Counted from the stretch's first letter, positions 1 to 9,293 are shown. The stretch: DNA of 26,053 nucleotides from an uncultured Pseudomonadota bacterium (GCA_946480245.1 CAMLIZ010000054.1:1-26053); one strand, 5' to 3'. Made by a program: numbers and translations. The notes: generated from the sequence alone by a model not told the origin.

Positions 1-2123
1 TGGGCGACACCGGCCCGTGCGGCCCGTGCACCGAGATCTTCTACGACCACGGCCCCGAGATCCCCGGCGGCCCGCCGGGCTCGCCCGAGGAAGACGGCGA
101 CCGCTACATCGAGATCTGGAACAACGTGTTCATGCAGTTCAACCGCGACGAAGCGGGCGTGATGCACAAGCTGCCCAAGCCGAGCGTGGACACCGGCATG
201 GGGCTGGAGCGCATCACCGCGGTGCTGCAGCACGTGCACTCGAACTACGAGATCGACCTGTTCGTGCACCTGCTGGCCGCTGCCAAGAAGGCGGTGGACG
301 TGGCGGGCGCAGGCGATTGCGACAAGGAATCGCCGTCGCTGAAGGTGATCGCCGACCACATCCGCGCCTGCACCTTCACGATCGTCGACGGCGTGATCCC
401 GAGCAACGCCGGCCGCGGCTACGTGCTGCGCCGCATTGCCCGCCGCGCCATCCGTCACGGCTACAAGCTGGGCGCGCGCAAGCCGTTCTTCCACAACATC
501 GTGCCCGCCCTGGTGGCCGAGATGGGTGAGGCCTACTCCGAGCTGCGCCAGAACGCGCAGCGCGTGATCGACGTGCTGAAGCAGGAGGAGGAAGGCTTCT
601 TCCGCACCATCGCCCACGGCATGGAGATCCTCGATCGCGCGCTGGCCAGTGGCGCGAAGCAGATCGACGGCGAAACGGCGTTCAAGCTGCACGACACCTA
701 CGGTTTCCCGATCGACCTCACCGCCGACGTGTGCCGCGAGCGCGGCGTGACGGTCGACCAGGCGGGCTTCGATGCAGCGATGCAGCGGCAGCGCCGGGAG
801 GCCCAGGCCGCGGGCAAGTTCAAGATGGCGCAGGGCCTGGAGTACAGCGGCGCGCCCACCACCTTCCACGGCTATGACGCGCTGGTGCACGACACCGCCA
901 CCGTCACCGCCATCTACGTCGACGGCACGGCAGTGCAGCAGGCGGCTGCGGGCGACGACGCGGTGGTCGTGCTCGACCACACGCCGTTCTATGCCGAAAG
1001 CGGCGGCCAGGTGGGCGACACCGGCGAACTGCGCAACAACACCAGCCGCTTCCTGGTGGAGGACACGCAGAAGATCCAGGCCGACGTGTTCGGCCACCAC
1101 GGCCGCGTGGTGGAAGGCCGCATCCAGGTCGGCGACGCGCTCAATGCGCGTGTGGACGCCGAGCAGCGCGCGCAAACGGTGCGCAACCACAGCGCCACGC
1201 ACCTGATGCACAAGGCGCTGCGCGAGGTGCTGGGCGGCCATGTGCAGCAGAAGGGCTCGCTGGTGAATGCCGAGCGCACACGCTTCGACTTCGCGCACAA
1301 CGCGCCGCTCACGGCCGAGCAGATCCGCAAGGTGGAGGCGATCGTCAACGCCGAGATCCTGGCCAACGTGCCCACACAGGCGCGCGTGATGCCGATCGAC
1401 GAGGCGCAAAAGGTCGGCGCGATGATGCTGTTCGGCGAGAAGTACGGTGACGTGGTGCGCGTGCTCGACATCGGTTCCAGCCGCGAGCTGTGCGGCGGCA
1501 CGCACGTGCAGCGCACCGGCGACATCGGCCTGTTCAAGATCGTGGCCGAGAGCGGCGTGGCCGCCGGCGTGCGTCGCGTCGAGGCGGTGACGGGCGCCAA
1601 TGCGCTGGCCTATCTGCAGTCGCTGGAGTCCACGGTGGACCAGGCGGCGGGCTCGTTGAAGGTGGCTCCGGCCGAGCTCGGCAGCCGGTTGGGCCAGGTG
1701 CTCGACCAGGTGCGCGCGCTGGAGAAGGAAGTCACCGCGCTGAAGAGCAGGCTCGCCTCGTCGCAAGGCGACGAGTTGCTCGCGCAGGCGGTCGACGTGA
1801 AGGGCCTGAAGGTGCTGGCCGCCACGCTGGCCGGCGCCGATGCGAAGTCGCTGCGCGAAACGCTGGACAAGCTGAAGGACAAGCTCAAGAGCGCGGCCAT
1901 CGTGCTGGCTGCGGTGGACGGCGGCAAGGTGCAGCTGGCGGCCGGCGTCACGGCCGACGCGATGGCGAAGGTGAAGGCCGGCGAGTTGGTCAACTTCGTC
2001 GCGCAGCAGGTGGGCGGAAAGGGCGGCGGCAAGCCCGACATGGCGATGGCCGGCGGTACCGACGCCGGCAAGCTGCCCGGCGCGCTGGCGTCGGTGCAGG
2101 GCTGGGTGGCCGAGCGCGTGTAG
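1..2123 (+). CDS. alaS: Alanyl-tRNA synthetase, 5'-truncated by window edge
   Basis: The enzyme charges tRNA-Ala with alanine in the cytoplasm and hydrolyses mischarged Ser- or Gly-tRNA. The reading frame is open from base 3 and 706 residues are visible. A full protein is about 875 residues, so roughly the first 170, including the first part of the aminoacylation core, lie outside the window. The visible part opens with the conserved [17 protein letters not shown] stretch of the catalytic domain. The editing-site zinc ligands follow as NHSATH (about 1185-1202) and CGGTH (about 1491-1505). The end is a C-Ala domain with a predicted coiled coil ([16 protein letters not shown]) and a Gly-rich [15 protein letters not shown] stretch typical of the family. 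The stop is TAG at 2121-2123. The only oddity is the truncation at the edge. Confidence 0.97.
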   Translation, partial: GDTGPCGPCTEIFYDHGPEIPGGPPGSPEEDGDRYIEIWNNVFMQFNRDEAGVMHKLPKPSVDTGMGLERITAVLQHVHSNYEIDLFVHLLAAAKKAVDVAGAGDCDKESPSLKVIADHIRACTFTIVDGVIPSNAGRGYVLRRIARRAIRHGYKLGARKPFFHNIVPALVAEMGEAYSELRQNAQRVIDVLKQEEEGFFRTIAHGMEILDRALASGAKQIDGETAFKLHDTYGFPIDLTADVCRERGVTVDQAGFDAAMQRQRREAQAAGKFKMAQGLEYSGAPTTFHGYDALVHDTATVTAIYVDGTAVQQAAAGDDAVVVLDHTPFYAESGGQVGDTGELRNNTSRFLVEDTQKIQADVFGHHGRVVEGRIQVGDALNARVDAEQRAQTVRNHSATHLMHKALREVLGGHVQQKGSLVNAERTRFDFAHNAPLTAEQIRKVEAIVNAEILANVPTQARVMPIDEAQKVGAMMLFGEKYGDVVRVLDIGSSRELCGGTHVQRTGDIGLFKIVAESGVAAGVRRVEAVTGANALAYLQSLESTVDQAAGSLKVAPAELGSRLGQVLDQVRALEKEVTALKSRLASSQGDELLAQAVDVKGLKVLAATLAGADAKSLRETLDKLKDKLKSAAIVLAAVDGGKVQLAAGVTADAMAKVKAGELVNFVAQQVGGKGGGKPDMAMAGGTDAGKLPGALASVQGWVAERV

Positions 2124-2135
2124 CAGGTCGTGCAC

Positions 2136-2173
2136 TAAAGTCGCCCCCGCCAACAACGGCTTTCGGGAGGAGG
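2136..2173 (+). promoter_or_regulatory. Weak -10-like hexamer and strong ribosome binding site before the DUF2339 gene
   Basis: The 55-bp alaS/DUF2339 spacer holds TAAAGT (2136-2141), which resembles a -10 box but has no recognisable -35. It also holds a strong Shine-Dalgarno sequence, GGGAGGAGG (2165-2173), 5 nt before the ATG at 2179. The ribosome site fixes the start of the downstream gene. The promoter call is tentative. Confidence 0.4.
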
Positions 2174-2178
2174 CCTCG

Positions 2179-4884
2179 ATGTCGTGGGTGATGCTGCTGA
2201 TCGCGGTGCTCGTGGGCATCGCCGTGGGAGAAGGCCTTGGCGAACGTGGCCTGGGCCTGCTCATCATCTGCGGTGCCATCGGCGCCTGGCTGGTGCAGCT
2301 GCAGGCCCGCCTGGCCAAGTTGGAAGCGCAATTGCGTTCGCTGCAGGCTGCTGCGCCGCCGGCGGCGGCTGAGCTGCCAGCGCCACTCGCGGCCCCTGAG
2401 ACCGCCGCTGTACCGCTGCCCTCGCGCGACGACGGCTTCGCGCCCGACACTGTGCCCACGCCCGCCCCGGTACTGGCGGTCGACACGGCAGACGAGCAGT
2501 CCACCCGCGTCACCAGCTCGATCGCGGCGTCGGTGCTCGCCTGGTTCCGCGGCGGCAACACGATCGTGCGCGTCGGTGTCGTGATCCTGTTCATCGGTGT
2601 CGCGTTCCTGTTGCGCTTTGCCGCCGAGCATGCGGCGCTGCCGATCGAGCTGCGGCTGGCCGGCGTGGCGCTGGGCGCGACGGTGATGTGGGGCATCGGC
2701 TGGCGGCTGCGCAAGTCGCGCCCCGGCTACGGCCTGAGCCTGCAGGGCGGCGGCATCGGCGTGCTGTACCTGGTGATCTTCGCGGCGCTTCGCCTGTATG
2801 CGCTGCTGCCCGCGCCGCTGGCCTTCGGGTTGCTGGCCGCGCTGTCGGTGCTGACCGCGATGTTCGCGCTGCTGCAGAACGCGCTGCCCTTGGCCCTGCT
2901 GGCCTTCAGCGGCGGCTTCCTGGCGCCAGTGCTCACCTCCACCGGCCAGGGCAGCCACATTGCGCTGTTCAGCTACTACCTCGTGCTCAACCTCGGTATC
3001 GCCTGGATCGCGTCGCGCCAGGCGTGGAAGCTGCTCAACCTGATCGGCTTCGGTTTCACCTTCGTCATCGGCACCGCCTGGGGATTGCGCAACTATCAGC
3101 CCGCGCTGTTTGCGAGCACCGAGCTGTTCCTGGTGCTGCACTTTGCGCTGTACCTGTTCGTGTGCGTGCAGTACAGCCGGCAGCTGGTTGTGGCGCAGGA
3201 CGAGGCACGCCTGCGCTATGTGGATGGCGGGCTGCTGTTCGGCCTGCCGATCGTGGCGTTCGGTCTGCAGGCGGGCATCGTCAAGCACCTGCCGTACGGG
3301 CTGGCGCTGTCGAGCGCGGCGCTGTCCGGCATCTACCTGCTGCTGGGGCGCTGGCTGTGGCGCCATGCCGGGACTCGGCTGCGGCTGCTCACGGAAGGGC
3401 TGTTGGCGCTGGGCCTGATCTTCCTGGTGCTGGTCACCCCGCTGGCGCTCGACGCGCGCTGGACCGGCGCGGCCTGGGCGGTGCAGGGGGCCGGCATCCT
3501 GTGGATCGCGTTGCGACAGCAGCGCGGCTGGGCTGCGGCGATGGCGCTGCTGCTGCAACTGGCGGCGGCGTTCGCGTTCTGGAGTCGTCCACGCGAATTC
3601 GATCTGCCGCTCGGGTTCAACGCGCATCTGCTGGGCGCACTGCTGTTGAGTGCGTCCGCGCTGTTCTCGGCGCGCCTGTTGAAGACGAGAGGCAGCGCTG
3701 CCGCGCTGCTGGCGCCAACACTGCCCCTGCTGCAAGCCTTGATGCTTGCGCTCGGCGTGCTGCAAGGCCTGGCCGGGCTGTGGCTGGAATGGCGCCGCGT
3801 GGATGCGCCGGCCCTCGACGAGGCGTGGCGCGCCGCGCTGCTGTGGGTGGCCACGGCCGTCGCACTGGAGCTGGGCGCGGTGCGCTGGCGCTGGCCGGAG
3901 CTCGGCGTGCCGGCGCGGTTGCTGCTGGCCGCGGCCGCGCTGCTGTCGGCGGCGCAACTGCTGCCGCTGTGGGGTGAGCCGCTATACCGCCGCTTCTTCG
4001 AGCACTGGGGCTGGGCGGAGGCGTTGGCCGTGCTGGGTGCCGGCGGCTGGTTGCAGCGCCGCCTGCAGGGCGGCGGGCCCTGGGCGCTGCGGCGCAGTTG
4101 GGGTGCGGAGCATCTGCTGCTCGGCTGGTATGCGTTGGCGCAGGCGGGCGCGCAGAGCTACGCATCGGCCGGTCACGCGATCGCCCATCACGAGGCCTGG
4201 ACGCCACTGGCGGCGATCGCGCTGCCGACGCTCATTGCGTGGTGGCTGGCGCGGCAGGCGCAGCGCCGCAGCTGGCCCACCTCGGCGCATTTGCGGGCGT
4301 GGTGCCTTGGCCTGCTGCTGCCTTGGCTGGTGCTGCTGGCGCTCTGGTCGCTGGCGGTGGATGCGCTGGTCGACGGCTCCATGCAGCCGCTGCCCTACGT
4401 GCCGCTACTGAACCCGGTGGATCTGGGCCACCTGTTGGCGCTGCTGTATGCCGTTCATCTGCGGCGCTGCACGCTGGTCGCAGCACGGCCACTGCTGCTG
4501 GTCGGTGCGGCGGTGGGCTTCGTCTGGCTCAACGGCATGCTGGTGCGCACACTGCACCACTGGGCGGGCACGCCCATGTGGCTGGACGGCGGCTTGCACA
4601 ATGGCGTGGTGCAGACCGGCTTCACGATCCTGTGGACCACGCTGGCGCTGCTAGCGATGCTGATCGCCACGCGCCGCGCCGCGCCGCCCCTGGCCCGCGT
4701 GGTGTGGCTGGCCGGCGCCGGGCTGCTCGCCGTGGTGGTGGTCAAGCTCTTCTTCGTCGACCTGTCGAGCATCGGCACGCTGGAGCGCATCGTGTCTTTC
4801 CTGGGCGTGGGCGTGCTCATGCTCGTGATCGGCTATGTGTCGCCCATGCCGCCGGCAGCACGGATGCGCGAGGGGCAGGCGTGA
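2179..4884 (+). CDS. DUF2339 family multi-pass membrane protein
   Basis: This 901-residue protein has an N-terminal membrane segment (about residues 3-40), a short coiled-coil stretch (LQARLAKLEAQLRSLQ), and a Pro/Ala-rich linker to about residue 110. A very long run of hydrophobic helices then continues to the C-terminus, probably more than 20 membrane spans. Size, architecture and order match the DUF2339 family of predicted inner-membrane proteins, whose biochemical role is not established. The start is well supported by the strong ribosome site 5 nt upstream. Its stop overlaps the GTG start of the next gene (GTGA, 4881-4884), so the two are probably translationally coupled. DUF2339 and DUF3999 genes commonly sit together, which supports both calls. 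A role in envelope polysaccharide or lipid handling is conceivable, but nothing in the sequence shows it. Confidence 0.85.
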   Translation: MSWVMLLIAVLVGIAVGEGLGERGLGLLIICGAIGAWLVQLQARLAKLEAQLRSLQAAAPPAAAELPAPLAAPETAAVPLPSRDDGFAPDTVPTPAPVLAVDTADEQSTRVTSSIAASVLAWFRGGNTIVRVGVVILFIGVAFLLRFAAEHAALPIELRLAGVALGATVMWGIGWRLRKSRPGYGLSLQGGGIGVLYLVIFAALRLYALLPAPLAFGLLAALSVLTAMFALLQNALPLALLAFSGGFLAPVLTSTGQGSHIALFSYYLVLNLGIAWIASRQAWKLLNLIGFGFTFVIGTAWGLRNYQPALFASTELFLVLHFALYLFVCVQYSRQLVVAQDEARLRYVDGGLLFGLPIVAFGLQAGIVKHLPYGLALSSAALSGIYLLLGRWLWRHAGTRLRLLTEGLLALGLIFLVLVTPLALDARWTGAAWAVQGAGILWIALRQQRGWAAAMALLLQLAAAFAFWSRPREFDLPLGFNAHLLGALLLSASALFSARLLKTRGSAAALLAPTLPLLQALMLALGVLQGLAGLWLEWRRVDAPALDEAWRAALLWVATAVALELGAVRWRWPELGVPARLLLAAAALLSAAQLLPLWGEPLYRRFFEHWGWAEALAVLGAGGWLQRRLQGGGPWALRRSWGAEHLLLGWYALAQAGAQSYASAGHAIAHHEAWTPLAAIALPTLIAWWLARQAQRRSWPTSAHLRAWCLGLLLPWLVLLALWSLAVDALVDGSMQPLPYVPLLNPVDLGHLLALLYAVHLRRCTLVAARPLLLVGAAVGFVWLNGMLVRTLHHWAGTPMWLDGGLHNGVVQTGFTILWTTLALLAMLIATRRAAPPLARVVWLAGAGLLAVVVVKLFFVDLSSIGTLERIVSFLGVGVLMLVIGYVSPMPPAARMREGQA

Positions 4885-6248
4885 AGGCGCTGCTGCTGGT
4901 CGCGACGCTCGCTGCTGCAGGCGCCTGCCATGCCGAGGAATCGCCGGCCGACTATGCCGCGGTGGCCGAGATCGTCTCCGCGGCGCCCGAGGGGCTGCAA
5001 CGCCTGCACCTGCCGCTGCAGGTGCTGCAGGCGTCGCGCAGCAGCGGCCTCGCCGACCTGCGCGTGTTCAATGCGCAGGGCGAGGGCCTGCCGTTCGCCG
5101 TGCTGCCGGCGCACAGCGCAAGTGTGTCGCGCGAAGCGGCCTTGCCCTGGTTCGTGTGGCCGCAGCTGCGGCAGCCCGCGCAGGGCAAGGGAGCGCTGCA
5201 TGTGCAGGTGGACGCCGCCGGCGCGGTGGTGCACATCAACGGCGCGCCGCGCGTTTCCAGCGGCGTACCCACGCGCGAATGGCTGATCGACGCCTCCGCC
5301 CATGACGATGACGAGCGCTTGTCGGCGCTCGCGCTGCAGTGGGACCATCGCGACACCGGCCTGAGCAGCGCCGCGGTGCTCGAGGGCAGTGACGACTTCG
5401 TGCGCTGGCAGCCGCTGTCGCGGGCCACTTTGGTGGATCTCGACGCCGGCGGCAAAGCCTCCGTGCTGCAGAACCGCCTGGTTCTCGACGATAGCCAGCC
5501 ACGCCTGAAGTACCTGCGCCTGCGCACCGACCCGCCCCTGCCGCTGCGCGGCGTGAAGGCCGAGTGGCGGCACAGACCGGCAGCGCCGGTCGACAGTGCG
5601 CTGCTGCGCTTCGAGCGCACCGCGGGCGACGAGGCCGCATGGCAGCTCGACCTGGGCGCGCCGCTGCCCGTGCGCCGGCTGCAGGTGAGCTTGCCGCAGG
5701 CGAACAGCGTGGCTGTGCTGTGGCTGGACTGGCGCGACAGCCCTGCCGCCGCCTGGCACACCGAAGGCCCGCATACCGTGTACCGCCTCACTCGCGAAGG
5801 CCGCGAACTGGTCGCACCGGCATTCGACGTGGCTGCGCCTGCGGCGCGCGAGTGGCGCTTGCGCCTCGACCCGGCGAGCCCGGGGTTGAACGTACCTGCC
5901 TTGCAGGCCGAGTTGCAGTGGTCGCAGGCGTGGCTGGCCTTCGCGGCGCGTGCACCGGCGCCGCTGCTGCTGGCGGTGGGGCGCGCACACGCGGCCGACG
6001 CCAGCTTGCCGGTGGCCGCCTTGCTCCCGGGCTACAAGGCCGACGACGAAATGCGTCTGCCGGTGGCCACACTCGGTGCGTTGCGGCCGCAGCGGGCCGC
6101 GCCGCCGTCGTGGCGCGACGCCTGGCGCCATGCCGGCCCGGCTGAGCGGCGGCGCTGGCTGCTGTGGGCGGTGCTCGCAGCGTCCGTTCTCGGGCTGGCC
6201 TGGCTGGCACGCGGCCTTGTGAAGGACATGCGCAGCGCCAACCAATGA
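4881..6248 (+). CDS. DUF3999 family exported membrane-anchored protein
   Basis: The predicted product is 455 residues. It starts with a signal peptide (MKALLLVATLAAAGACHA), followed by a large extracytoplasmic region with beta-rich composition. A single C-terminal membrane helix (WLLWAVLAASVLGLAWLARG) precedes a short basic cytoplasmic tail, giving a type I-like topology with most of the chain in the periplasm. The start is the GTG at 4881, overlapping the DUF2339 stop, with GAGGGG at about 4870-4875 as ribosome site. The open frame extends far upstream, but that part lies inside the DUF2339 gene and is a shadow. The family matches DUF3999, whose function is unknown. Co-occurrence with DUF2339 suggests the two proteins act in one envelope complex, which is inference. 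Confidence 0.8.
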   Translation: MKALLLVATLAAAGACHAEESPADYAAVAEIVSAAPEGLQRLHLPLQVLQASRSSGLADLRVFNAQGEGLPFAVLPAHSASVSREAALPWFVWPQLRQPAQGKGALHVQVDAAGAVVHINGAPRVSSGVPTREWLIDASAHDDDERLSALALQWDHRDTGLSSAAVLEGSDDFVRWQPLSRATLVDLDAGGKASVLQNRLVLDDSQPRLKYLRLRTDPPLPLRGVKAEWRHRPAAPVDSALLRFERTAGDEAAWQLDLGAPLPVRRLQVSLPQANSVAVLWLDWRDSPAAAWHTEGPHTVYRLTREGRELVAPAFDVAAPAAREWRLRLDPASPGLNVPALQAELQWSQAWLAFAARAPAPLLLAVGRAHAADASLPVAALLPGYKADDEMRLPVATLGALRPQRAAPPSWRDAWRHAGPAERRRWLLWAVLAASVLGLAWLARGLVKDMRSANQ

Positions 6249-6280
6249 AACGCAGGCGAACTGCGGAAGGCGCTGCATGA

Positions 6281-7111
6281 ATGGCAGCCGCAGGCGCGCA
6301 AATGGCGCGACCGGCGCCCGACAATGAGCCCATGAGAATCGGATTCGCACTCAACGAGGGCTTGGCGCTGCTGGCGCTGTTGACGGGGCTGCTCTCCGCG
6401 GCGTGGCGGTGGCGCCGCAGTCATAAGGGCGCCCCCAAACCCTGGTGGGTCACCTGGGGGGCCGAGTTCTTCGCCGTGATCGCGCTCGTCTTCGGCTGCC
6501 GGGTGGCGCTGGCCGACTGGATGGTCGTGCCGACCGGCTCGATGGAGCCCACCGTGCGCGTGGGCGACCGGTTGCTGATCAACCATCTCGCCTATGGCCC
6601 GCGCCTGCCGTTCACCAACACCGCGTTGCCCATGGGCGAGCCGCAGCGCGGCGACGTGGTGGTGTTCCGCTCCTGGGGCGACGCCTCCGAGTTCTGGGTC
6701 AAGCGCGTGATCGGGCTGCCCGGCGACGAGGTGCGTTTCGAGCGCGACAGCGCTGCGGTCAACGGCGCACCGCTGGAGGTCCAGGCGGTGCAGCGCGGCC
6801 AGCGCCTCGACGACATGGGCCAGTGGCTGCTGCGCGAGCGTGTGGCCGGCCGCGAACATCTGATCAAGATGAACCCGGCCCTCGCCGGCCGCCTGCCGAT
6901 GGCCGTGGGCGCGCCGCTGTGCGAGCAGGACGCGCCCGATGCCTGGCACTGCACGGTGCCGCCAGGGCAGTTGCTGGTGCTCGGCGACAACCGCGACAAC
7001 TCGGCAGACTCTCGCGTTTACGGCTTCCTGCCGGAGCGCGAGGTCTACGGTCGTGCCGACCGGGTGATCTTCAATTTCAAGGAGATGGGCCGCTTCTGGC
7101 GCCCGCTATGA
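6281..7111 (+). CDS. lepB: Signal peptidase I (LepB-like)
   Basis: The product is an inner-membrane serine protease that removes signal peptides from exported proteins. All motifs of the S26 family are present. Numbering from the ATG at 6332, the nucleophile is Ser70 in PTGSMEPT and the general base is Lys124 in KRVIGLPGDEV. The GDNRDNSADSR box is at 218-228. Two hydrophobic segments (about residues 6-25 and 44-62) precede the catalytic domain. At about 259 residues it is shorter than E. coli LepB (324). Two starts are possible: ATG 6281 (276 aa, with GGAAGG about 10 nt upstream) and ATG 6332 (259 aa, directly after a -10-like GACAAT). I favour 6332 because the extra N-terminus (MAAAGAQMARPAPDNEP) is not typical. 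It lies next to DUF2339/DUF3999 rather than beside lepA, so it may be a second signal peptidase. Confidence 0.9.
   Translation: MAAAGAQMARPAPDNEPMRIGFALNEGLALLALLTGLLSAAWRWRRSHKGAPKPWWVTWGAEFFAVIALVFGCRVALADWMVVPTGSMEPTVRVGDRLLINHLAYGPRLPFTNTALPMGEPQRGDVVVFRSWGDASEFWVKRVIGLPGDEVRFERDSAAVNGAPLEVQAVQRGQRLDDMGQWLLRERVAGREHLIKMNPALAGRLPMAVGAPLCEQDAPDAWHCTVPPGQLLVLGDNRDNSADSRVYGFLPEREVYGRADRVIFNFKEMGRFWRPL
6320..6325 (+). promoter_or_regulatory. -10-like hexamer 6 nt before lepB ATG
   Basis: GACAAT is followed by six bases and the ATG at 6332. If it is a true -10, transcription would begin at or within about 2 nt of that ATG, giving a leaderless message. No clear -35 was found. The same arrangement recurs before several genes in this window. 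Confidence 0.4.
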
Positions 7112-7131
7112 AGAAAGGGCCTTGCGGCCCC
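7111..7131 (-). terminator. Rho-independent terminator of fpr
   Basis: Read on the minus strand just after the fpr stop, GGGCC-GCAA-GGCCC (7130-7117) forms a 5-bp GC stem with a GNRA loop. The T-rich run TTTCTT follows. The plus strand lacks a T tract after the stem, so it serves mainly the minus-strand gene. It also separates the convergent lepB. Confidence 0.65.
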
Positions 7132-7136
7132 CGGGT

Positions 7137-7913
7137 TCACTTCTCGACGAACGCGCGTTCGATCACGTAGTCGCCCGGCTCGCCCTGGCGCGGGCTGATC
7201 GCAAAGCCGCTGGCATCCAGCAGCTTGCAGCAGTCGTCCAGCATCGCCTGGTTGCCACAGATCATCGCCCGGTCGGTCTCGGGGTTCAGCGCCGGCAGCC
7301 CGATGTCGTCGGTCAGCTTGGCCGTTTGCAGCAGATCGGTCAGGCGCCCCCGGTTGCGGAACGGCTCGCGCGTCACCGTCGGGTAGTACAGCAGCTTGTC
7401 CTTGAGCATCTCGCCCAGGAACTCATGCTCGGGCAACTCCCGCTGGATGTACTCCGAGTACGCCAGCTCGCTGACCGTGCGCACGCCGTGCACCAGCACC
7501 ACCTTCTCGAAGCGCTCGTACACCTCGGGATCCTTGATGATGCTCATGAACGGTGCCAGCCCGGTGCCGGTGGCCAGCAGATACAGGTGCTTGCCGGGCT
7601 TGAGGTCGTCGACGACAAGCGTGCCTACCGGCTTGCGCCCGACGATGATCTCGTCGCCCACCTTCAGGTGCTGCAGGCGCGAGGTGAGCGGGCCGTCGGG
7701 CACCTTGATGCTCAGGAACTCCAGGTGCTCCTCATGGTTGGCGCTGGCCACGCTGTACGCGCGCAGCAGCGGCTTGCCGTTGACCGGCAGCCCGATCATC
7801 ACGAAGTGCCCGTTGTGAAAGCGCAGTGCCGGGTCGCGCGTGGTGCGGAACGAGAACAGGGTGTCGTTCCAGTGGTGCACATGCAGGACGCGTTCGGTGC
7901 CGAGGGTGGACAT
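7137..7913 (-). CDS. fpr: Ferredoxin--NADP+ reductase
   Basis: This 258-residue soluble FAD enzyme transfers electrons between NADPH and ferredoxin or flavodoxin. The FAD-binding motif RAYSVAS (about residues 51-57) and the NADP-binding segment LLATGTGLAPFMSII (about 113-127) are clear. MICGNQAMLDDC lies near the C-terminus, and the chain ends in VIERAFVEK, as in the bacterial subclass I FPR family (about 258 aa). It is a single-gene unit, convergent with lepB and divergent from coaBC, with its own terminator at 7111-7131. There is no obvious Shine-Dalgarno before the ATG at 7913. A hairpin (7926-7942) lies 12 nt upstream. In related proteobacteria fpr responds to oxidative stress. Here the dyads upstream hint at control, but no regulator can be named. 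Confidence 0.93.
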   Translation of the reverse strand: MSTLGTERVLHVHHWNDTLFSFRTTRDPALRFHNGHFVMIGLPVNGKPLLRAYSVASANHEEHLEFLSIKVPDGPLTSRLQHLKVGDEIIVGRKPVGTLVVDDLKPGKHLYLLATGTGLAPFMSIIKDPEVYERFEKVVLVHGVRTVSELAYSEYIQRELPEHEFLGEMLKDKLLYYPTVTREPFRNRGRLTDLLQTAKLTDDIGLPALNPETDRAMICGNQAMLDDCCKLLDASGFAISPRQGEPGDYVIERAFVEK

Positions 7914-7925
7914 CGCAGGGCAGAG

Positions 7926-7970
7926 GAGGGTGGTAAACCCTCATATTCTCCCTCAGGTCGAACCGCGGTT
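7926..7970 (-). promoter_or_regulatory. Putative fpr promoter with two inverted repeats
   Basis: On the minus strand a -10-like GAATAT lies within GGGAGAATATGAGGG. A possible TTAACC -35 about 18 bp further upstream overlaps the perfect 10-bp palindrome AACCGCGGTT (7961-7970). Between the -10 and the start codon, GAGGGT and ACCCTC flank 5 nt (7926-7942) and could be an operator or an mRNA hairpin close to the ATG. The boxes are weak matches, so this is a candidate only. Confidence 0.4.
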
Positions 7971-7995
7971 AAGAATCTGAAAAATCTATCTAAGC

Positions 7996-8036
7996 GGATC
8001 TTGATGGGCATCAGAACAGCCTGTCCGGACAGATCC
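7996..8036. repeat. Nested inverted repeats in the fpr/coaBC spacer
   Basis: GGATC (7996-8000) and GATCC (8032-8036) bracket two further dyads. These are TGATG-GG-CATCA (8002-8013) and the perfect 12-bp palindrome CTGTCCGGACAG (8021-8032). The palindrome centre is about 46 bp upstream of the expected coaBC transcript start, a position typical for regulator binding. The 12-mer contains CTGT and ACAG with 4 bp between them, unlike the 8-bp spacing of a LexA box. Confidence 0.5.
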
Positions 8037-8059
8037 ACAAGCTCTTTGCCTCGCTCCGC

Positions 8060-8065
8060 TACAGT
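8060..8065 (+). promoter_or_regulatory. -10-like hexamer 7 nt before coaBC ATG
   Basis: TACAGT is followed by GCCGGCC and then the ATG at 8073. There is no Shine-Dalgarno in the 7-nt gap, which fits a leaderless transcript. No good -35 is visible 16-18 bp upstream. Confidence 0.45.
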
Positions 8066-8072
8066 GCCGGCC

Positions 8073-9293
8073 ATGGATGATGCGATCGAATTGCGGGGCA
8101 AGCGCCTGGTGTTGGGGCTGTCGGGCGGCATCGCTTGCTACAAGGCCGCGGAGCTGACGCGCGAGTTGATCAAGGCCGGCGCGGAAGTGCAGGTGGTGAT
8201 GACCGAGGCGGCGGCGCGCTTCATCACCGCGGTGACTCTGCAGGCGCTCTCCAACCGGCCGGTGGTGCTGGACCAGTGGGACGCCCGTGCGCCCAACAAC
8301 ATGCCGCACATCAACCTGACGCGCGAGGCCGACGCCGTGCTCGTGGCGCCTGCCAGCGCCGACTTCATCGCCAAGTTGGCACAGGGCCGGGCCGACGAGA
8401 TCCTCAGCCTGCTGTGCCTGGCGCGGCCGATCGAGCGCTGCCCCCTGCTGCTCGCGCCCGCGATGAATCGGGAGATGTGGGCTCACCCCGCCACGCAGCG
8501 CAACGTGGCGCAGGTGCGCGCCGACGGCGCGGTGCTGCTGGGGCCCGCTGCCGGCGATCAGGCCTGCGGCGAGATCGGCGACGGCCGCATGCTGGAGCCC
8601 CGGGAGCTTCGCGACGCGGTGATCGCGTTCTTCCAGCCCAAGCTGCTGTCCGGCAAGCGCGTGCTGATCACCGCCGGGCCCACGTTCGAAGCGATCGACC
8701 CGGTGCGAGGCATCACGAACCTGTCCAGCGGCAAGATGGGTTTCGCCATCGCCCGTGCCGCGCAGGAGGCCGGCGCTGAAGTGACGCTGGTCGCCGGCCC
8801 CGTGCACCTGCCCACGCCGGCAGGGGTGCGTCGCATCGACGTGCGCAGCGCGCAGCAGATGCACGACGCTGTATTGCCGCTGGCGCCGGCGCACGATGTG
8901 TTCGTGGCCACCGCCGCCGTGGCCGACTGGCGGCCCGTGGCCGCCAGCGAGCGCAAGATCAAGAAGGACGGCAGGGGCTCGGTGCCCGGCATCGACCTGA
9001 CCGAGAACGCCGACATCCTCGCGGCGGTGGCGCGGTTGCCCGCTGCGCCCTATTGCGTCGGCTTCGCTGCCGAGAGCCACGACTTGGCGCGCCATGCACG
9101 CGACAAGCTCGAACGCAAAAAGGTGCCCTTGATCGTTGGCAACCTCGGCCCGGCCACGTTCGGCCGCGATGACAATGCGCTGCTGCTGGTCGATGCCCAC
9201 GGCCAGCGCGAAATTCCCACCGACAGCAAACGCGCGCTTGCTCGCGAACTCGTGCGCGAGATCGCGCAGCGCCTGCCCCACACTGCCCGATGA
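8073..9293 (+). CDS. coaBC: Bifunctional phosphopantothenoylcysteine decarboxylase / phosphopantothenate-cysteine ligase
   Basis: This 406-residue flavoenzyme performs two successive steps of coenzyme A synthesis: CTP-dependent coupling of cysteine to phosphopantothenate, then decarboxylation. The N-terminal CoaC half shows [11 protein letters not shown], His79 in NMPHINL, Asn132 in PAMNREMW, and the active-site Cys165 in [13 protein letters not shown]. The CoaB half starts near residue 194 with [18 protein letters not shown] and contains NLSSGKMG and the lysine-rich KIKK (295-298) used for nucleotide binding. The frame is open upstream to 7122, but that part is antisense to fpr. The ATG at 8073 gives the normal family length. 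Its stop overlaps the dut start (ATGA, 9290-9293), so the two genes form an operon, a pairing known from many proteobacteria. Confidence 0.95.
   Translation: MDDAIELRGKRLVLGLSGGIACYKAAELTRELIKAGAEVQVVMTEAAARFITAVTLQALSNRPVVLDQWDARAPNNMPHINLTREADAVLVAPASADFIAKLAQGRADEILSLLCLARPIERCPLLLAPAMNREMWAHPATQRNVAQVRADGAVLLGPAAGDQACGEIGDGRMLEPRELRDAVIAFFQPKLLSGKRVLITAGPTFEAIDPVRGITNLSSGKMGFAIARAAQEAGAEVTLVAGPVHLPTPAGVRRIDVRSAQQMHDAVLPLAPAHDVFVATAAVADWRPVAASERKIKKDGRGSVPGIDLTENADILAAVARLPAAPYCVGFAAESHDLARHARDKLERKKVPLIVGNLGPATFGRDDNALLLVDAHGQREIPTDSKRALARELVREIAQRLPHTAR

Noticed and set aside
1990..3957. 655-codon minus-strand frame opposite alaS and DUF2339
   Set aside because: It is Gln/Arg-rich shadow translation opposite well-supported genes, with no recognisable domain.
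4833..6350. 505-codon minus-strand frame opposite DUF3999
   Set aside because: It overlaps a gene with signal peptide, membrane anchor and conserved neighbour. Composition is typical of antisense GC-rich frames.
8021..8032. CTGTCCGGACAG as a possible LexA site
   Set aside because: The half-sites CTGT and ACAG are only 4 bp apart, whereas LexA sites in this group need 8 bp.
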